Assembly (NCBI RefSeq): GCF_029338355.1
Contig: NZ_CP119802.1
Span: forward strand, 1,116,001-1,180,000
Source of the DNA: Halosegnis marinus
GTDB taxonomy: Archaea; Halobacteriota; Halobacteria; Halobacteriales; Haloarculaceae
DNA: 64,000 nt
Reading direction: 5' to 3'
The notes under the pieces are model-generated. The model had not been told where the DNA came from. It did not search any database and saw only the letters and a list, made by a program, of their open reading frames with translations. Shown here piece by piece: positions 16,445 through 24,663 of this stretch. Position 1 is the stretch's first letter, and the number at the start of each line of letters is the position of its first letter. Position numbers and translations under genes: made by a program.

Positions 16445-16826
16445 GGAGTCCTATAGCGGGAAAACGCCCTCCCTTCGGGTGGAGATAGTCGCCGACGGCG
16501 AGCGGCCGCGTCGCGGGCGACCCCCGAGAGCGCGGCCGGCGCGAACGCTCCGGAGCCCTATGGAGAGGAAACGGTACGGTTTCGCCTGGAGATCGCGTCC
16601 CGGGCCGTGACGAGGGACGAGGGGTCGGGGTCCGGGTCGGTGGCGCTGACGCCCCCGCGAGGCTATCCGGACCCGATGGTCCCCGCGAGAACGTTTCCCG
16701 GGGTGCGTTTCCCGCGCGCGATAGAGAGGAAACGGTGGTGTTTCGGGTGGAGGCGGGCGTCTCCCGAGACGGCTGTTCGCACACGTCGGTCGTGTTTAAG
16801 CTCTCGGGCGCCGATAGACGGTCGCT
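16445..16826. other. Intergenic region with three ORB-like units
   Basis: 382 bases with no gene. Apart from three repeats described separately, it has a TATA-like gtgtttaag (16792-16800) at leaderless spacing before the CPBP protease start at 16827. Confidence 0.7.
16451..16756 (+). repeat. Three copies of a 35-40 bp ORB-like element
   Basis: Units at 16451-16490, 16557-16596 and 16721-16756 share TAT-gagaGGAAACGgt, then gTTTCGggTGGAG. The second and third contain an inverted repeat GAAAC-N6-GTTTC. The right half, gtttcgggtgga in unit 3, matches 12 consecutive bases of the ORB 2 dyad on the opposite strand. They lack the long G-string. Spacing between units is about 106 and 164 bp. Confidence 0.7.
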
Positions 16827-17585
16827 ATGACCAACGCAGTCGCAACTGAATCCGTCGGCCCGGACGCGCCGGTCGTTACGCCCCGCCGGGGCCGTGCGGT
16901 CGCCGTCGCGCTCGGCCTCGTCGTCGTCGGCTTCCTCGCCGGGACGCTCCTCGGCGCGGTCCCGCTCGTCGTCGAGCTCCTCCTCACGGGCGAGATACTC
17001 GCCTCCCCCGTGTACCTGCTCGCCAGCGTCGTCGTCACGATGCTCGCGTACGCGGCCGTCGCGCTCGTGTACGCCCGCGGTCGCCTCGTCATCCCCGCCC
17101 GGACGCCCACGCTCCGGGAGGTCGGTATCGCGGGCGGCGCGGTCCTCGCGATGCTCGCGGTGAACATCGGCGGCCAGTTCGTCGTCGGCCTGTTCGGGCT
17201 GGAGGCGGCCCCGTCGAGCGTCGCCGACATCGCCGTCGGCGCGCCCGTGTTCCTGCTCGCGCTCGCGGCCGTCGCGCTCCTGCTCAACGGCCCAGCCGAG
17301 GAACTGCTGTTCCGCGGCGCGGTACAGGGTCGGCTCCGCCGCGCGTTCGGCCCGGTCGGGGCGGTCATCGGCGCGAGCCTCCCGTTCGCGGCCATCCACT
17401 TCTTCGCCGTCGTCGGCACCGTCGGCGCGGGGCTGGTCTCGGTCGCCATCATCGCGCTCGTCGCGGTCGTCCTCGGCGCGATATACGAGTACACGGACAA
17501 CATCGTCGTCCCGGCGCTGGCCCACGGCGTCTACAACGCCGTGCTGTTCGTCGCCGCGTACCTCGCCGTCGTCGGCGCGTTCTGA
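16827..17585 (+). CDS. CPBP-family intramembrane metalloprotease
   Basis: A 252-aa protein with about eight hydrophobic segments. It has the ABI/CPBP motifs: NGPAEELLFRGAVQGRLR (motif 1, EExxxR), ASLPFAAIHFF (motif 2, FxxxH) and PALAHGVYNAVLF (motif 3, HxxxN). These supply the glutamate and histidine residues of the membrane active site. The family includes CAAX-prenyl endopeptidase relatives and bacteriocin-immunity proteins; the target here is unknown. The preceding ORB-like units are the obvious candidates for regulatory sites. Confidence 0.92.
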   Translation: MTNAVATESVGPDAPVVTPRRGRAVAVALGLVVVGFLAGTLLGAVPLVVELLLTGEILASPVYLLASVVVTMLAYAAVALVYARGRLVIPARTPTLREVGIAGGAVLAMLAVNIGGQFVVGLFGLEAAPSSVADIAVGAPVFLLALAAVALLLNGPAEELLFRGAVQGRLRRAFGPVGAVIGASLPFAAIHFFAVVGTVGAGLVSVAIIALVAVVLGAIYEYTDNIVVPALAHGVYNAVLFVAAYLAVVGAF

Positions 17586-17648
17586 GTTCTACTCCTCCGA
17601 GGGTTCCCGACCTTCATACCGGATGCCGGGCCCAACTCCGACACGCTC

Positions 17649-20081
17649 ATGGCCGACCACCCGCTTGCGGAAGACGTGACACCGGGCGACGACTGGCGGG
17701 ACGTGTTCGGCCACGCGGAGCCGTACCCCGAACAGGAGGACGGGGTCGACGCCGCCGTGGCTGCCGCCCGAGATTCGGGGTTTCTCTCACTGGAGGGTGC
17801 GTGTGGCACGGGGAAGACGATGCTCGCGCTCACCGCGGGCGTCCACCTCGTGCGCGACCCCGACTCCGACTTCGAGCGCGTCGTCGTCCTCACGAGCGTC
17901 AAACAGCAACTGCGCCAGTTCGAGGCGGACCTGCGGACGATGAACGCGAACCTCCCCGACGGCTACGACCCCGTGACGGCGATGACGCTCGTCGGGAAGG
18001 CCGACGTCTGCCCGTACAACATCGAGGGGCGCGCGGGCATCGACGACGACACCGTCTACGAGCGGTGTGAGGGCCTGCGCGAGCGCACCCGCGGGCTGAC
18101 CGAGGAGACGACCGCCGGGTCGCTCGCCTCGCGCGCCCGGAGCCAGCAGGTCGGGCTGGCCGATTCGGGGACACAGGGCGGCGGCGCCCAGTACATGGAG
18201 GTGCTCGGCGAGCCGACCCCCTACCCCCCGGACACGGTCGAGTACGCCGACGGGACGACCGAGGTGGAGTACTGCCCCTTCTACGCGCAGTACCTCGACG
18301 ACCTGCCCGAGGAGGGGGACGCGAGCGAGGCCGTGCCGTTCGACTTCACCGACATGGGGCTCATCGAGCGCGACGACCTCGTCACCCTCTCGGCGAGCCA
18401 CGGCACCTGCCCCCACTCGACGATGGGCGCGATACTCGAACACGCGGAGGTCGTCGTCGGCAACTACTACCACGCCTTCGATCCGACGACGGTCGGCTCG
18501 TTCACCGGCGCGCTGCTCGACGAGGAGACGTTCGTCGTCTGCGACGAGGCGCACATGCTCGAACCCCGCGTGCGCGACCTCGTCTCCGACCGCGTCGGCG
18601 ACGCCACGCTCCGGGACGCCGAGAGCGAACTCGCGCGCGTGCTCCAGCCGCTCACGCTCGACGGCGGCGACGGCACGCGCACGACGGCGGGCCTGTCGGA
18701 GGCGCGCGACCTCATCCGGGCGGAACTCGACGACGCCGACGTGACGACCGACGAACTCGCCCGCCTGCGGGAGTTCCTCCGGGACCTCCGCGAGGAACTC
18801 GACCGCCGGGTCACGGCCCACCTCGACCGCGAACACCGGGGCTGGCGCGCCGACCTCGGCGACCTGCCGGACGACGAGATACCGCTACGCGACCCCGAGG
18901 AGCCGGCGGAGGACGAGATAACGGAGTGGGCCGAGCGGGAGGGGTACACCGACTCCGTGTGGGCGAACGCCGAGACGGTCGGGGCCGTCGTCGCCCGTAT
19001 CCTGAACGAGGCCGAGGAGGAGGACAAGCGCCGGGCGGCCCCCGCCGTCGGGCGCGTCCTCGGCTCGTGGTACCGCAACGACCACACCGACTACTTCCGG
19101 GAGATAGAGCTCGAGCGGACGTGGGACGAGACGGAGCCGGCCGACTCGTGGCGGCGCGCGTACAACGCGGCGCTCGCGGTCCACAACTGCATCCCCGGCG
19201 ACGCCATCGCGGAGACGCTGGGGAAGTTCGGCGGCGGCGTGTTGATGAGCGCGACGCTCGCTCCGCTCGACGTGTTCGAGCGCGTCACCGGGCTGACACA
19301 CCTCCGCGAGGAGGAGAACCGCCCGGTCGAGCGTCGGACGTACGGCCTCTCCTTCCCGGCGGAGAACCGCGCCTCCTACGCCGTCGCCACGCCGAAGTTC
19401 ACCCACGACAACCGCGGGTTCCCGGACGAGGAGACCGAGACGCGGCGCGTCTACGCGAACGCGCTCCGGCAGGTCGCCCGCGTCGACGGCAACGTCCTCG
19501 TCGGGATGCCCTCCTACGCCGAGGCCGAGTGGGCCGCGGACGTGCTCGCGGACGTGGACAAGGAGGTGCTCATCGACGAGTCGTCGGGCGACGACGCCAC
19601 CGAGCGGCTGAAGGCCGACTTCTTCCGCGGCGACGGGAAGGTGCTCGTCACCTCGCTGCGCGGGACGCTCACCGAGGGAGTGGACTACCGCGGCGACCGC
19701 CTGTCGGCGGCCGCCGTCTGTGGCGTCCCCATCATCAACACCGCCTCGCCGCGGACGCGCGCCGTCCGGACGGCCTACGACCGCGAGTTCGGGGACGTCT
19801 CCGCGAGCGACGCGAGCGGAGGCGTGGGGGGCGGAACGTCCCGCAGCGGGTTCGAGACGGCGCTGACGGTCCCCGCGGTGCGGAAAGCCCGGCAGGCCAT
19901 CGGGCGCGTCATCCGCGGCCCGGAGGAGGTCGGCGTCCGCGTCCTGCTGGACGAGCGGTACGCCCGCGACTCGTGGGACTCGGTTCGTGAGTACCTAGGG
20001 CCGGAGCGAGAGGAGTTCCAGCCGGTGTCACCAGACATGCTGTCGGTCGGCCTCGACCGCTTCCGCGACGGTCGGAACTGA
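17649..20081 (+). CDS. XPD/Rad3-like Fe-S DNA helicase
   Basis: An 810-aa SF2 helicase. Walker A is EGACGTGKTML (about residues 48-58), DEAH-box is CDEAHML (about 298-304), and motif VI is QAIGRVIRG (about 748-756). Between Walker A and DEAH lie four conserved cysteines (CPYN about 121, ERCEGL about 139, CPFY about 209, CPHS about 254) that fit a [4Fe-4S] cluster typical of XPD/DinG relatives. It is a 5'-3' helicase probably acting in repair. Haloarchaea have more than one Rad3 paralogue, so I do not assign a symbol. Confidence 0.9.
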   Translation: MADHPLAEDVTPGDDWRDVFGHAEPYPEQEDGVDAAVAAARDSGFLSLEGACGTGKTMLALTAGVHLVRDPDSDFERVVVLTSVKQQLRQFEADLRTMNANLPDGYDPVTAMTLVGKADVCPYNIEGRAGIDDDTVYERCEGLRERTRGLTEETTAGSLASRARSQQVGLADSGTQGGGAQYMEVLGEPTPYPPDTVEYADGTTEVEYCPFYAQYLDDLPEEGDASEAVPFDFTDMGLIERDDLVTLSASHGTCPHSTMGAILEHAEVVVGNYYHAFDPTTVGSFTGALLDEETFVVCDEAHMLEPRVRDLVSDRVGDATLRDAESELARVLQPLTLDGGDGTRTTAGLSEARDLIRAELDDADVTTDELARLREFLRDLREELDRRVTAHLDREHRGWRADLGDLPDDEIPLRDPEEPAEDEITEWAEREGYTDSVWANAETVGAVVARILNEAEEEDKRRAAPAVGRVLGSWYRNDHTDYFREIELERTWDETEPADSWRRAYNAALAVHNCIPGDAIAETLGKFGGGVLMSATLAPLDVFERVTGLTHLREEENRPVERRTYGLSFPAENRASYAVATPKFTHDNRGFPDEETETRRVYANALRQVARVDGNVLVGMPSYAEAEWAADVLADVDKEVLIDESSGDDATERLKADFFRGDGKVLVTSLRGTLTEGVDYRGDRLSAAAVCGVPIINTASPRTRAVRTAYDREFGDVSASDASGGVGGGTSRSGFETALTVPAVRKARQAIGRVIRGPEEVGVRVLLDERYARDSWDSVREYLGPEREEFQPVSPDMLSVGLDRFRDGRN

Positions 20082-20160
20082 GACGCGCGAACGCGGCCGC
20101 TCGTCGGTCGGGTGTCGAAGAATCGTGTGGTACTCGTCGCGGTCAGCGACGGAAGGTCTG

Positions 20161-20367
20161 TTACTGCCGAACGACGTTGGAGGCGCGGGGCCCCTTCGGC
20201 GACGACTCGATGTCGAACTCCACTTCGGTCCCCTCCTCGAGGTCCGGGCCGCCGACGTCCTCCATGTGGAAGAACACGTCCTCGTCGTCGTCGAGGTCGC
20301 CGTCGTCGGTCGTGATGAAGCCGTAGCCGCCAGTGTCGTTGAAGAAGTCAACTTTACCGTGTGCCAT
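20161..20367 (-). CDS. cspA: Cold-shock-domain protein
   Basis: A 68-aa single OB-fold: MAHGKVDFFNDTGGYGFITT contains RNP1 (GYGFI), and DVFFHMEDV is RNP2. An acidic loop (DDGDLDDDED) is the usual haloarchaeal adaptation. It binds single-stranded nucleic acid, probably as an RNA chaperone. It converges with the helicase (79 nt between stops). The ATG is at 20367; a TATA-like gttatccc lies upstream on this strand. Confidence 0.95.
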   Translation of the reverse strand: MAHGKVDFFNDTGGYGFITTDDGDLDDDEDVFFHMEDVGGPDLEEGTEVEFDIESSPKGPRASNVVRQ

Positions 20368-20584
20368 TACGAACAAACGTAGAGTCGATTCGGGGATAAC
20401 GCTTGCGAGTGTCGCGGTACCACGACTCCCTGCGAGACGTTCGTCCGCCCGCATGCGGTTCACGACTCGCGGTTCGGCGGGGTCGAGAAGGGGACCGGCC
20501 CCGAGGTCGTCCGGGCCGCCGCGACCGACACGGCGCGCGCAAAGGTCACCTTCATAGCCGCCCGGCGGCAAGCACGCGCAACGA

Positions 20585-21595
20585 ATGGACGCGCCGCTGT
20601 GGACCGACGAGTACGCGCCGGCCATCGAGGACCTGCCCCAGCCGGACGTGCGCGACTACCTCTCGACGGCCCGCGACGAGCCGCTGAACCTCGTCCTCCA
20701 CGGGCCGAAGGGGGCCGGCAAGACGGCGGCGGCCCGCGCGCTCGCTCGCGAGGCTCACGAGGACCCGGACAACGACCTCGTGGAGCTGAACGTCGCGGAC
20801 TTCTTCGACCGGACGAAAAAGGAGATACGCAACGACGAGCGCTTCGAACCGTTCCTCGCCGGGCGCTCGCGCATGTCCAAACGCGACATGATAAACCACG
20901 TCCTGAAGGAATCGGCCTCGTACCAGCCCGTCTCCGGGCGGTACAAGACCGTCCTGCTCGACAACGCCGAGGCCATCCGCGAGGACTTCCAGCAGGCGCT
21001 CCGGCGGGTGATGGAGCAGTACGCCGCGAACACGCAGTTCGTCATCGCGACCCGCCAGCCCTCGAAGCTCATCCCGCCGATCCGCTCGCGGTGTTTCTCG
21101 GTCCCGGTGCGCGCCCCGGACCACGGCGAGACGGCGACGGCGCTCCGGCGGGTCGTCGACCTCGCGGGGGTCGAGTACGACGACGACGGCCTCGAGTACC
21201 TCGCGGGCTACGGCGACGGCGACCTTCGCAAGGCCGTGCTCGGCGCCCAGACCGCCGCGGCGAAGGAGGGCGCGGTGACCATGTCGGCGGCCTACGAGAC
21301 GCTCGGCGACATCGGCCACGACGACACCGTCGAGGCGATGCTCGCGGCCGCCGAATCGAGCGACTTCTCGGAGGCGCGCTCCCGGCTCGACGAGCTCATC
21401 TACGACCACGGCTACGGCGGCGACGAGATACTGCAGGACGTGCTCCGCGTCGGTCGTTCGCGCTACGACGGCCGGCGGCTGGCGAAGCTCTACCGGCTCG
21501 CGGGCGAGACGGACTTCGACCTCACGGAGTCGACGAGCGACCGGGTACAACTGGGCCACCTGCTCGCGCGGATGGGCCGGCCGGCCGACGCCTGA
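20585..21595 (+). CDS. rfcC: Replication factor C small-subunit paralogue (RfcC-like)
   Basis: A 336-aa AAA+ clamp-loader subunit. Walker A is [15 protein letters not shown] (about residues 38-52). Walker B reads VLLDNAEAI, not LLDEAD, so the catalytic glutamate is replaced by Asn. The arginine-finger SRC motif is intact ([10 protein letters not shown], about 168). The C-terminal collar region is present. Haloarchaea encode two small subunits and this divergent one fits RfcC. It lies 97 nt upstream of pcn, the clamp it would load. Confidence 0.9.
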   Translation: MDAPLWTDEYAPAIEDLPQPDVRDYLSTARDEPLNLVLHGPKGAGKTAAARALAREAHEDPDNDLVELNVADFFDRTKKEIRNDERFEPFLAGRSRMSKRDMINHVLKESASYQPVSGRYKTVLLDNAEAIREDFQQALRRVMEQYAANTQFVIATRQPSKLIPPIRSRCFSVPVRAPDHGETATALRRVVDLAGVEYDDDGLEYLAGYGDGDLRKAVLGAQTAAAKEGAVTMSAAYETLGDIGHDDTVEAMLAAAESSDFSEARSRLDELIYDHGYGGDEILQDVLRVGRSRYDGRRLAKLYRLAGETDFDLTESTSDRVQLGHLLARMGRPADA

Positions 21596-21657
21596 ATCCG
21601 TCGCGTCGGGCGGTCTCAGCGGTCGTCCGCGCCCGCCCGCGTGCGCACGAACGGGAG

Positions 21658-21667
21658 AGTTTTTACC
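21658..21667 (+). promoter_or_regulatory. TATA box for pcn
   Basis: agtttttacc lies 26-35 nt before the pcn ATG at 21693. It gives pcn its own promoter although rfcC is just upstream. Confidence 0.6.
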
Positions 21668-21692
21668 ACGCGGTTTCGTAGCCGCGGGCAAG

Positions 21693-22436
21693 ATGTTCAA
21701 GGCTATCGTGAGCGCCGAGACGCTCGGGGACGCGCTCGACTCCGTGAGCGTTCTCGTGGACGAGTGTAAGATACGGCTGGACGAGGAGGGCCTCGCCATC
21801 CGCGCCGTCGACCCGGCCAACGTCGGTATGGTCGACCTCACGCTCGACGCGGCCGCCTTCGAGTCCTACGAGACGGACGGCGGCGTCATCGGCGTGAACC
21901 TCTCCCGGCTGGAGGAGTTCGTCGGCATGGCCGACTCGGGCCAGCTCGTCCAGCTCGAACTCGACGAGGAGACCCGGAAGCTCCACATCAAGATCGAGGG
22001 GCTGGAGGGGACGCTCGCGCTCATCGACCCGGACTCCATCCGCCAGGAGCCGGACCTCCCGGACCTCGACCTCCCGGCCGAGGTCGTCGTGGAGGGCGCT
22101 GACATCGCCCGCGCGGTCAAGGCCGCGGACATGGTCTCCGACCACATCGCGCTCGGCGTCGATGCCGACGCCGAGACGTTCTACGTGGACGCCGAGGGCG
22201 ACACCGACGACGTCCACCTCGAACTCACGACCGAGGACCTCATCGCGCTCACGCCCGGCGACGCCCGCTCGCTCTTCTCGCTCGACTACCTCAAGGACAT
22301 GAACAAGGCCATCCCGAGCGACGCCGAGGTCACGATGGAACTCGGCGAGGAGTTCCCCGTCAAGATGCACTTCGACATCGCGGAGGGGAACGGCGAGGTC
22401 ACCTACATGCTCGCGCCGCGCATCCAGAGCGACTGA
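21693..22436 (+). CDS. pcn: PCNA sliding clamp
   Basis: A 247-aa protein of normal PCNA length. It starts [20 protein letters not shown], has the interdomain region ([20 protein letters not shown]) that receives PIP-box partners, and ends [20 protein letters not shown]. It forms the trimeric ring that tethers PolD, FEN1 and ligase. The acidic surface is typical of haloarchaeal PCNA. Its stop codon directly abuts the stop of the convergent gene at 22437. Confidence 0.97.
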   Translation: MFKAIVSAETLGDALDSVSVLVDECKIRLDEEGLAIRAVDPANVGMVDLTLDAAAFESYETDGGVIGVNLSRLEEFVGMADSGQLVQLELDEETRKLHIKIEGLEGTLALIDPDSIRQEPDLPDLDLPAEVVVEGADIARAVKAADMVSDHIALGVDADAETFYVDAEGDTDDVHLELTTEDLIALTPGDARSLFSLDYLKDMNKAIPSDAEVTMELGEEFPVKMHFDIAEGNGEVTYMLAPRIQSD

Positions 22437-23027
22437 CTACCCGAGCCGTCTGTCGATAACCGCCTTCGCTTCTCGCCCCGCTTGCTTCCACCCGTAGCCG
22501 CGCTCGTAGACGTGGCGTTTCGAGTCGACGAGCTCCTCCGGCGACCCCTCCTCGAAGCCGCCGCGCGCCCACGTGCCCGACTCGTCGAGCCACGTCAGCA
22601 TCTGCTCGCGCGTCTCGGCCCACGAGAGCCCGACCATCTCGTAGAACGCGACGAGCGCGAACACCGCGTTGTCGTGGGCGCCGTGGACGGAGCCCTGCTC
22701 GTAGATGGTCTTCAGCGGCTCCATCGTCGGGTGGGTCACGCGCTCCTTGTACTCCGCGGCGGTGAGCAGTTCCAGCGGGCCGTCGTCGCCGCCGTCCACG
22801 CGCTGGTCGCCGCGCAGCCGCGACAGCGCGGCGGCGTGGAGGCCGCCCCAGTCGTCTATCGCCTCCCGGAGGGCCGCCTCGGAGAGCTCCGTCCGGGAGA
22901 GCCGCGAGAGCACGTCCACATAGGCGGCCTCGATGTCGGTCCACCGGACGCCGTCGAAGTCGCAGCCTGCGTCGTGGAGGTTCGTGCGGGTGCGACAGCC
23001 CGGACAGGGGTACTCGAAGCGCGGCAC
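22437..23027 (-). CDS. Haloarchaeal protein with N-terminal CxxC and helical C-terminus
   Basis: A 196-aa protein from a GTG start (complement of 23025-23027). It opens VPRFEYPCPGCRTRTNLHDAGC, a possible zinc knuckle. The C-terminal part (about residues 125-190: NAVFALVAFYEMVGLSWAE ... E..DSKRHVYERGYGWK) has the helix spacing of primase C-terminal (PriCT-like) domains, an inference only. It is convergent with pcn with no base between the stops. Upstream open frame to 23243 lies in repeats and is rejected. Confidence 0.75.
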   Translation of the reverse strand: MPRFEYPCPGCRTRTNLHDAGCDFDGVRWTDIEAAYVDVLSRLSRTELSEAALREAIDDWGGLHAAALSRLRGDQRVDGGDDGPLELLTAAEYKERVTHPTMEPLKTIYEQGSVHGAHDNAVFALVAFYEMVGLSWAETREQMLTWLDESGTWARGGFEEGSPEELVDSKRHVYERGYGWKQAGREAKAVIDRRLG

Positions 23028-23107
23028 TGTGCGTGTCGTGGGGAGTGGCCGACTAAGGCGTATCGCTGTCGTTTGGAGTCGTCGTTTCGCGTCCGTTGGC
23101 TTCGGGG

Positions 23108-23190
23108 TTCGGCTCGGTGTGTCTCGCCGTGGTTCGGCTCGGAGTTTCTCCCGTTCCGCTTCGGCTCGGTGTGTCTCACCGTGGTTCGGC
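23108..23190. repeat. 31-bp direct repeat, period 52
   Basis: ttcggctcggtgtgtctc at 23108 and at 23160 continue for 31 bases with a single mismatch (g/a). The intervening 21 bases are not repeated. The second copy abuts dispersed repeat copy 2. Confidence 0.8.
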
Positions 23191-23295
23191 GAACGTCCTG
23201 CTCGCGCGGTTCCATGAGTCCCCACAGCACCGCGACCGCCCACACCCTCCCCAGCCGACTCCGTCGCTCCCTGCGGTCGCTCCGTCGTCCCTCGC
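23191..23295 (-). repeat. Dispersed intergenic repeat, copy 2
   Basis: Read on the minus strand it carries gtcggctggggagggtgtgg, a gggcggtcgcggtgctgt-like block and ggaaccgcgcgagcaggacg, matching copies at 731-846 and 41066-41160. Confidence 0.78.
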
Positions 23296-23377
23296 GACGA
23301 CGAGCGCGCCGTCGCGCGCTCGGCCCGCGCCGCCGCTCATGTATCAGGGCGTATCGGAACGACGGGCCGGAACGGCC

Positions 23378-24574
23378 TCACCCGCGCCGGGTCCACTTCG
23401 CCAGCAGGAGCGTCCCCTCGAACAGGACGATCATCGTCGCCGCGACGATGATGGGGGCCATCCCGGTCGGGTCCGGCGCGAACAGGAACGCCAGCGCGGC
23501 GAAGACGCCCCAGAAGATGAGGCGGCGGCCCTCCATCCACTCGCGGGTGACGAGCCCCATCATCAGCGCGAGCATCACGAACAGCGGTATCTGGAACACG
23601 ATGGCGAACGCGCCGAGCAGGAGGACGATGAGGTCGAACGTCTCCGTCAGGCCGAACGCGACGATGGTCGCGTTCTGCGAGTAGGAGACGAAGTAGTCGA
23701 ACAGGAACGGGATGACGATGAAGTGGGCGAACACGATGCCGACGAGCGCGAGCAGCAGGCTCGTCGGGACGCTGGCGAGGTAGTAGCGGCGCTCGCGGGG
23801 GAACAGCCCCGGGCGCATGAACAGGTAGGTCTCGTACACGAACAGCGGCAGGGCGATGACGAAGCCGACGAGCGTCGCCACCTTCAGCCGCGCGAGGATG
23901 ACCGCGAGCGGGTGGTACACCTGCGGACAGGCCGGGCCGCCGGGCTGGAGCGGTCCGATGGTGGGACACTCCGCGAACGTCCCCGGCAGGTAGTCGTACC
24001 ACAGGAAGTTGATGAGGTCCGTGCCGAACGGGAACGCGATGCCCGAGACGACGGCCATCGCGACGACGACGACGCCCAGCCGCTTGACCATCTCCTCGAT
24101 GTGGTCGGCCAGCGGCATCTCCTGGTCGTCGGGCGCGCCGTCGAAGTCCCCCTCGACGGCGGGTGCGTCCGCGCCGTCGGCGATGTCGTCGTCGTCGAAC
24201 GCGATGTCGTCGTACATCCCCCCGGCGTCGCCCTCGTCGGCGTAGCCGCCGTCGGAGACGCCCGCTTCCTCGTCGGCGAGCGGCGTCTCCACGTCGTCGA
24301 CGGTCGGGGTGTCCGGGTCGTCGGCGGGGGAGACGACGCCGTCGCCGTCGGGTTCCGAGACGCCGTCCCCGTCGTCGACGCGCGTGATGGCGGGCGTCGG
24401 GCCGTCGTCCTCCGGGCTCCCGGCACCGTCGCCCTCCTCGGCCGCGTCCCCGTCGGGGTCCGGGTCGGCGGCGAGGCTGTTGAAGTCGGCGTCCGAGGTG
24501 ACGCGCGGCTCCTCGTCGTCGTCGCGCTCCGCCGGACGGTCCGTCCCCGTCCCGTCGTCCGGCTCCTCGGCCAT
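23378..24574 (-). CDS. tatC1: TatC translocase (six-span, acidic N-terminal extension)
   Basis: A 398-aa protein. Residues 1-150 are a very acidic, low-complexity extension. The TatC core starts MPLADHIEEMVKRLG and includes FVYETYLFMRPGLFPRERRY, the signature cytoplasmic loop that binds RR-signal peptides, then six membrane spans and a short basic tail. It is the Tat receptor. Haloarchaea export most secreted proteins by Tat, consistent with several Tat lipoproteins in this window. It is divergent from tatC2 across 89 nt. Confidence 0.95.
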   Translation of the reverse strand: MAEEPDDGTGTDRPAERDDDEEPRVTSDADFNSLAADPDPDGDAAEEGDGAGSPEDDGPTPAITRVDDGDGVSEPDGDGVVSPADDPDTPTVDDVETPLADEEAGVSDGGYADEGDAGGMYDDIAFDDDDIADGADAPAVEGDFDGAPDDQEMPLADHIEEMVKRLGVVVVAMAVVSGIAFPFGTDLINFLWYDYLPGTFAECPTIGPLQPGGPACPQVYHPLAVILARLKVATLVGFVIALPLFVYETYLFMRPGLFPRERRYYLASVPTSLLLALVGIVFAHFIVIPFLFDYFVSYSQNATIVAFGLTETFDLIVLLLGAFAIVFQIPLFVMLALMMGLVTREWMEGRRLIFWGVFAALAFLFAPDPTGMAPIIVAATMIVLFEGTLLLAKWTRRG

Positions 24575-24632
24575 TACGGTGGCATCGGCGTCGCCCGATT
24601 GTAAGCCTTCTTCTCGCGGTCGAGGCTGAAAG

Positions 24633-24642
24633 GTTGATAACC
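24633..24642 (+). promoter_or_regulatory. TATA-like box deciding the tatC2 start
   Basis: gttgataacc lies 22-31 nt before the GTG at 24664. This makes the GTG (giving VSGAVDGDVV) the likely leaderless start, not the TTG at 24634 inside the box. Confidence 0.6.
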
Positions 24643-24663
24643 GGGGCTACCCAACGGGTCTCC

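Larger units (their letters stand above)
23028..23377. other. Intergenic region of stacked repeats
   Basis: 350 bases with no gene. It holds two copies of a 31-bp direct repeat (23108-23138 and 23160-23190) followed at once by dispersed repeat copy 2 (23191-23295) and a very G+C-rich tail. Confidence 0.7.
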
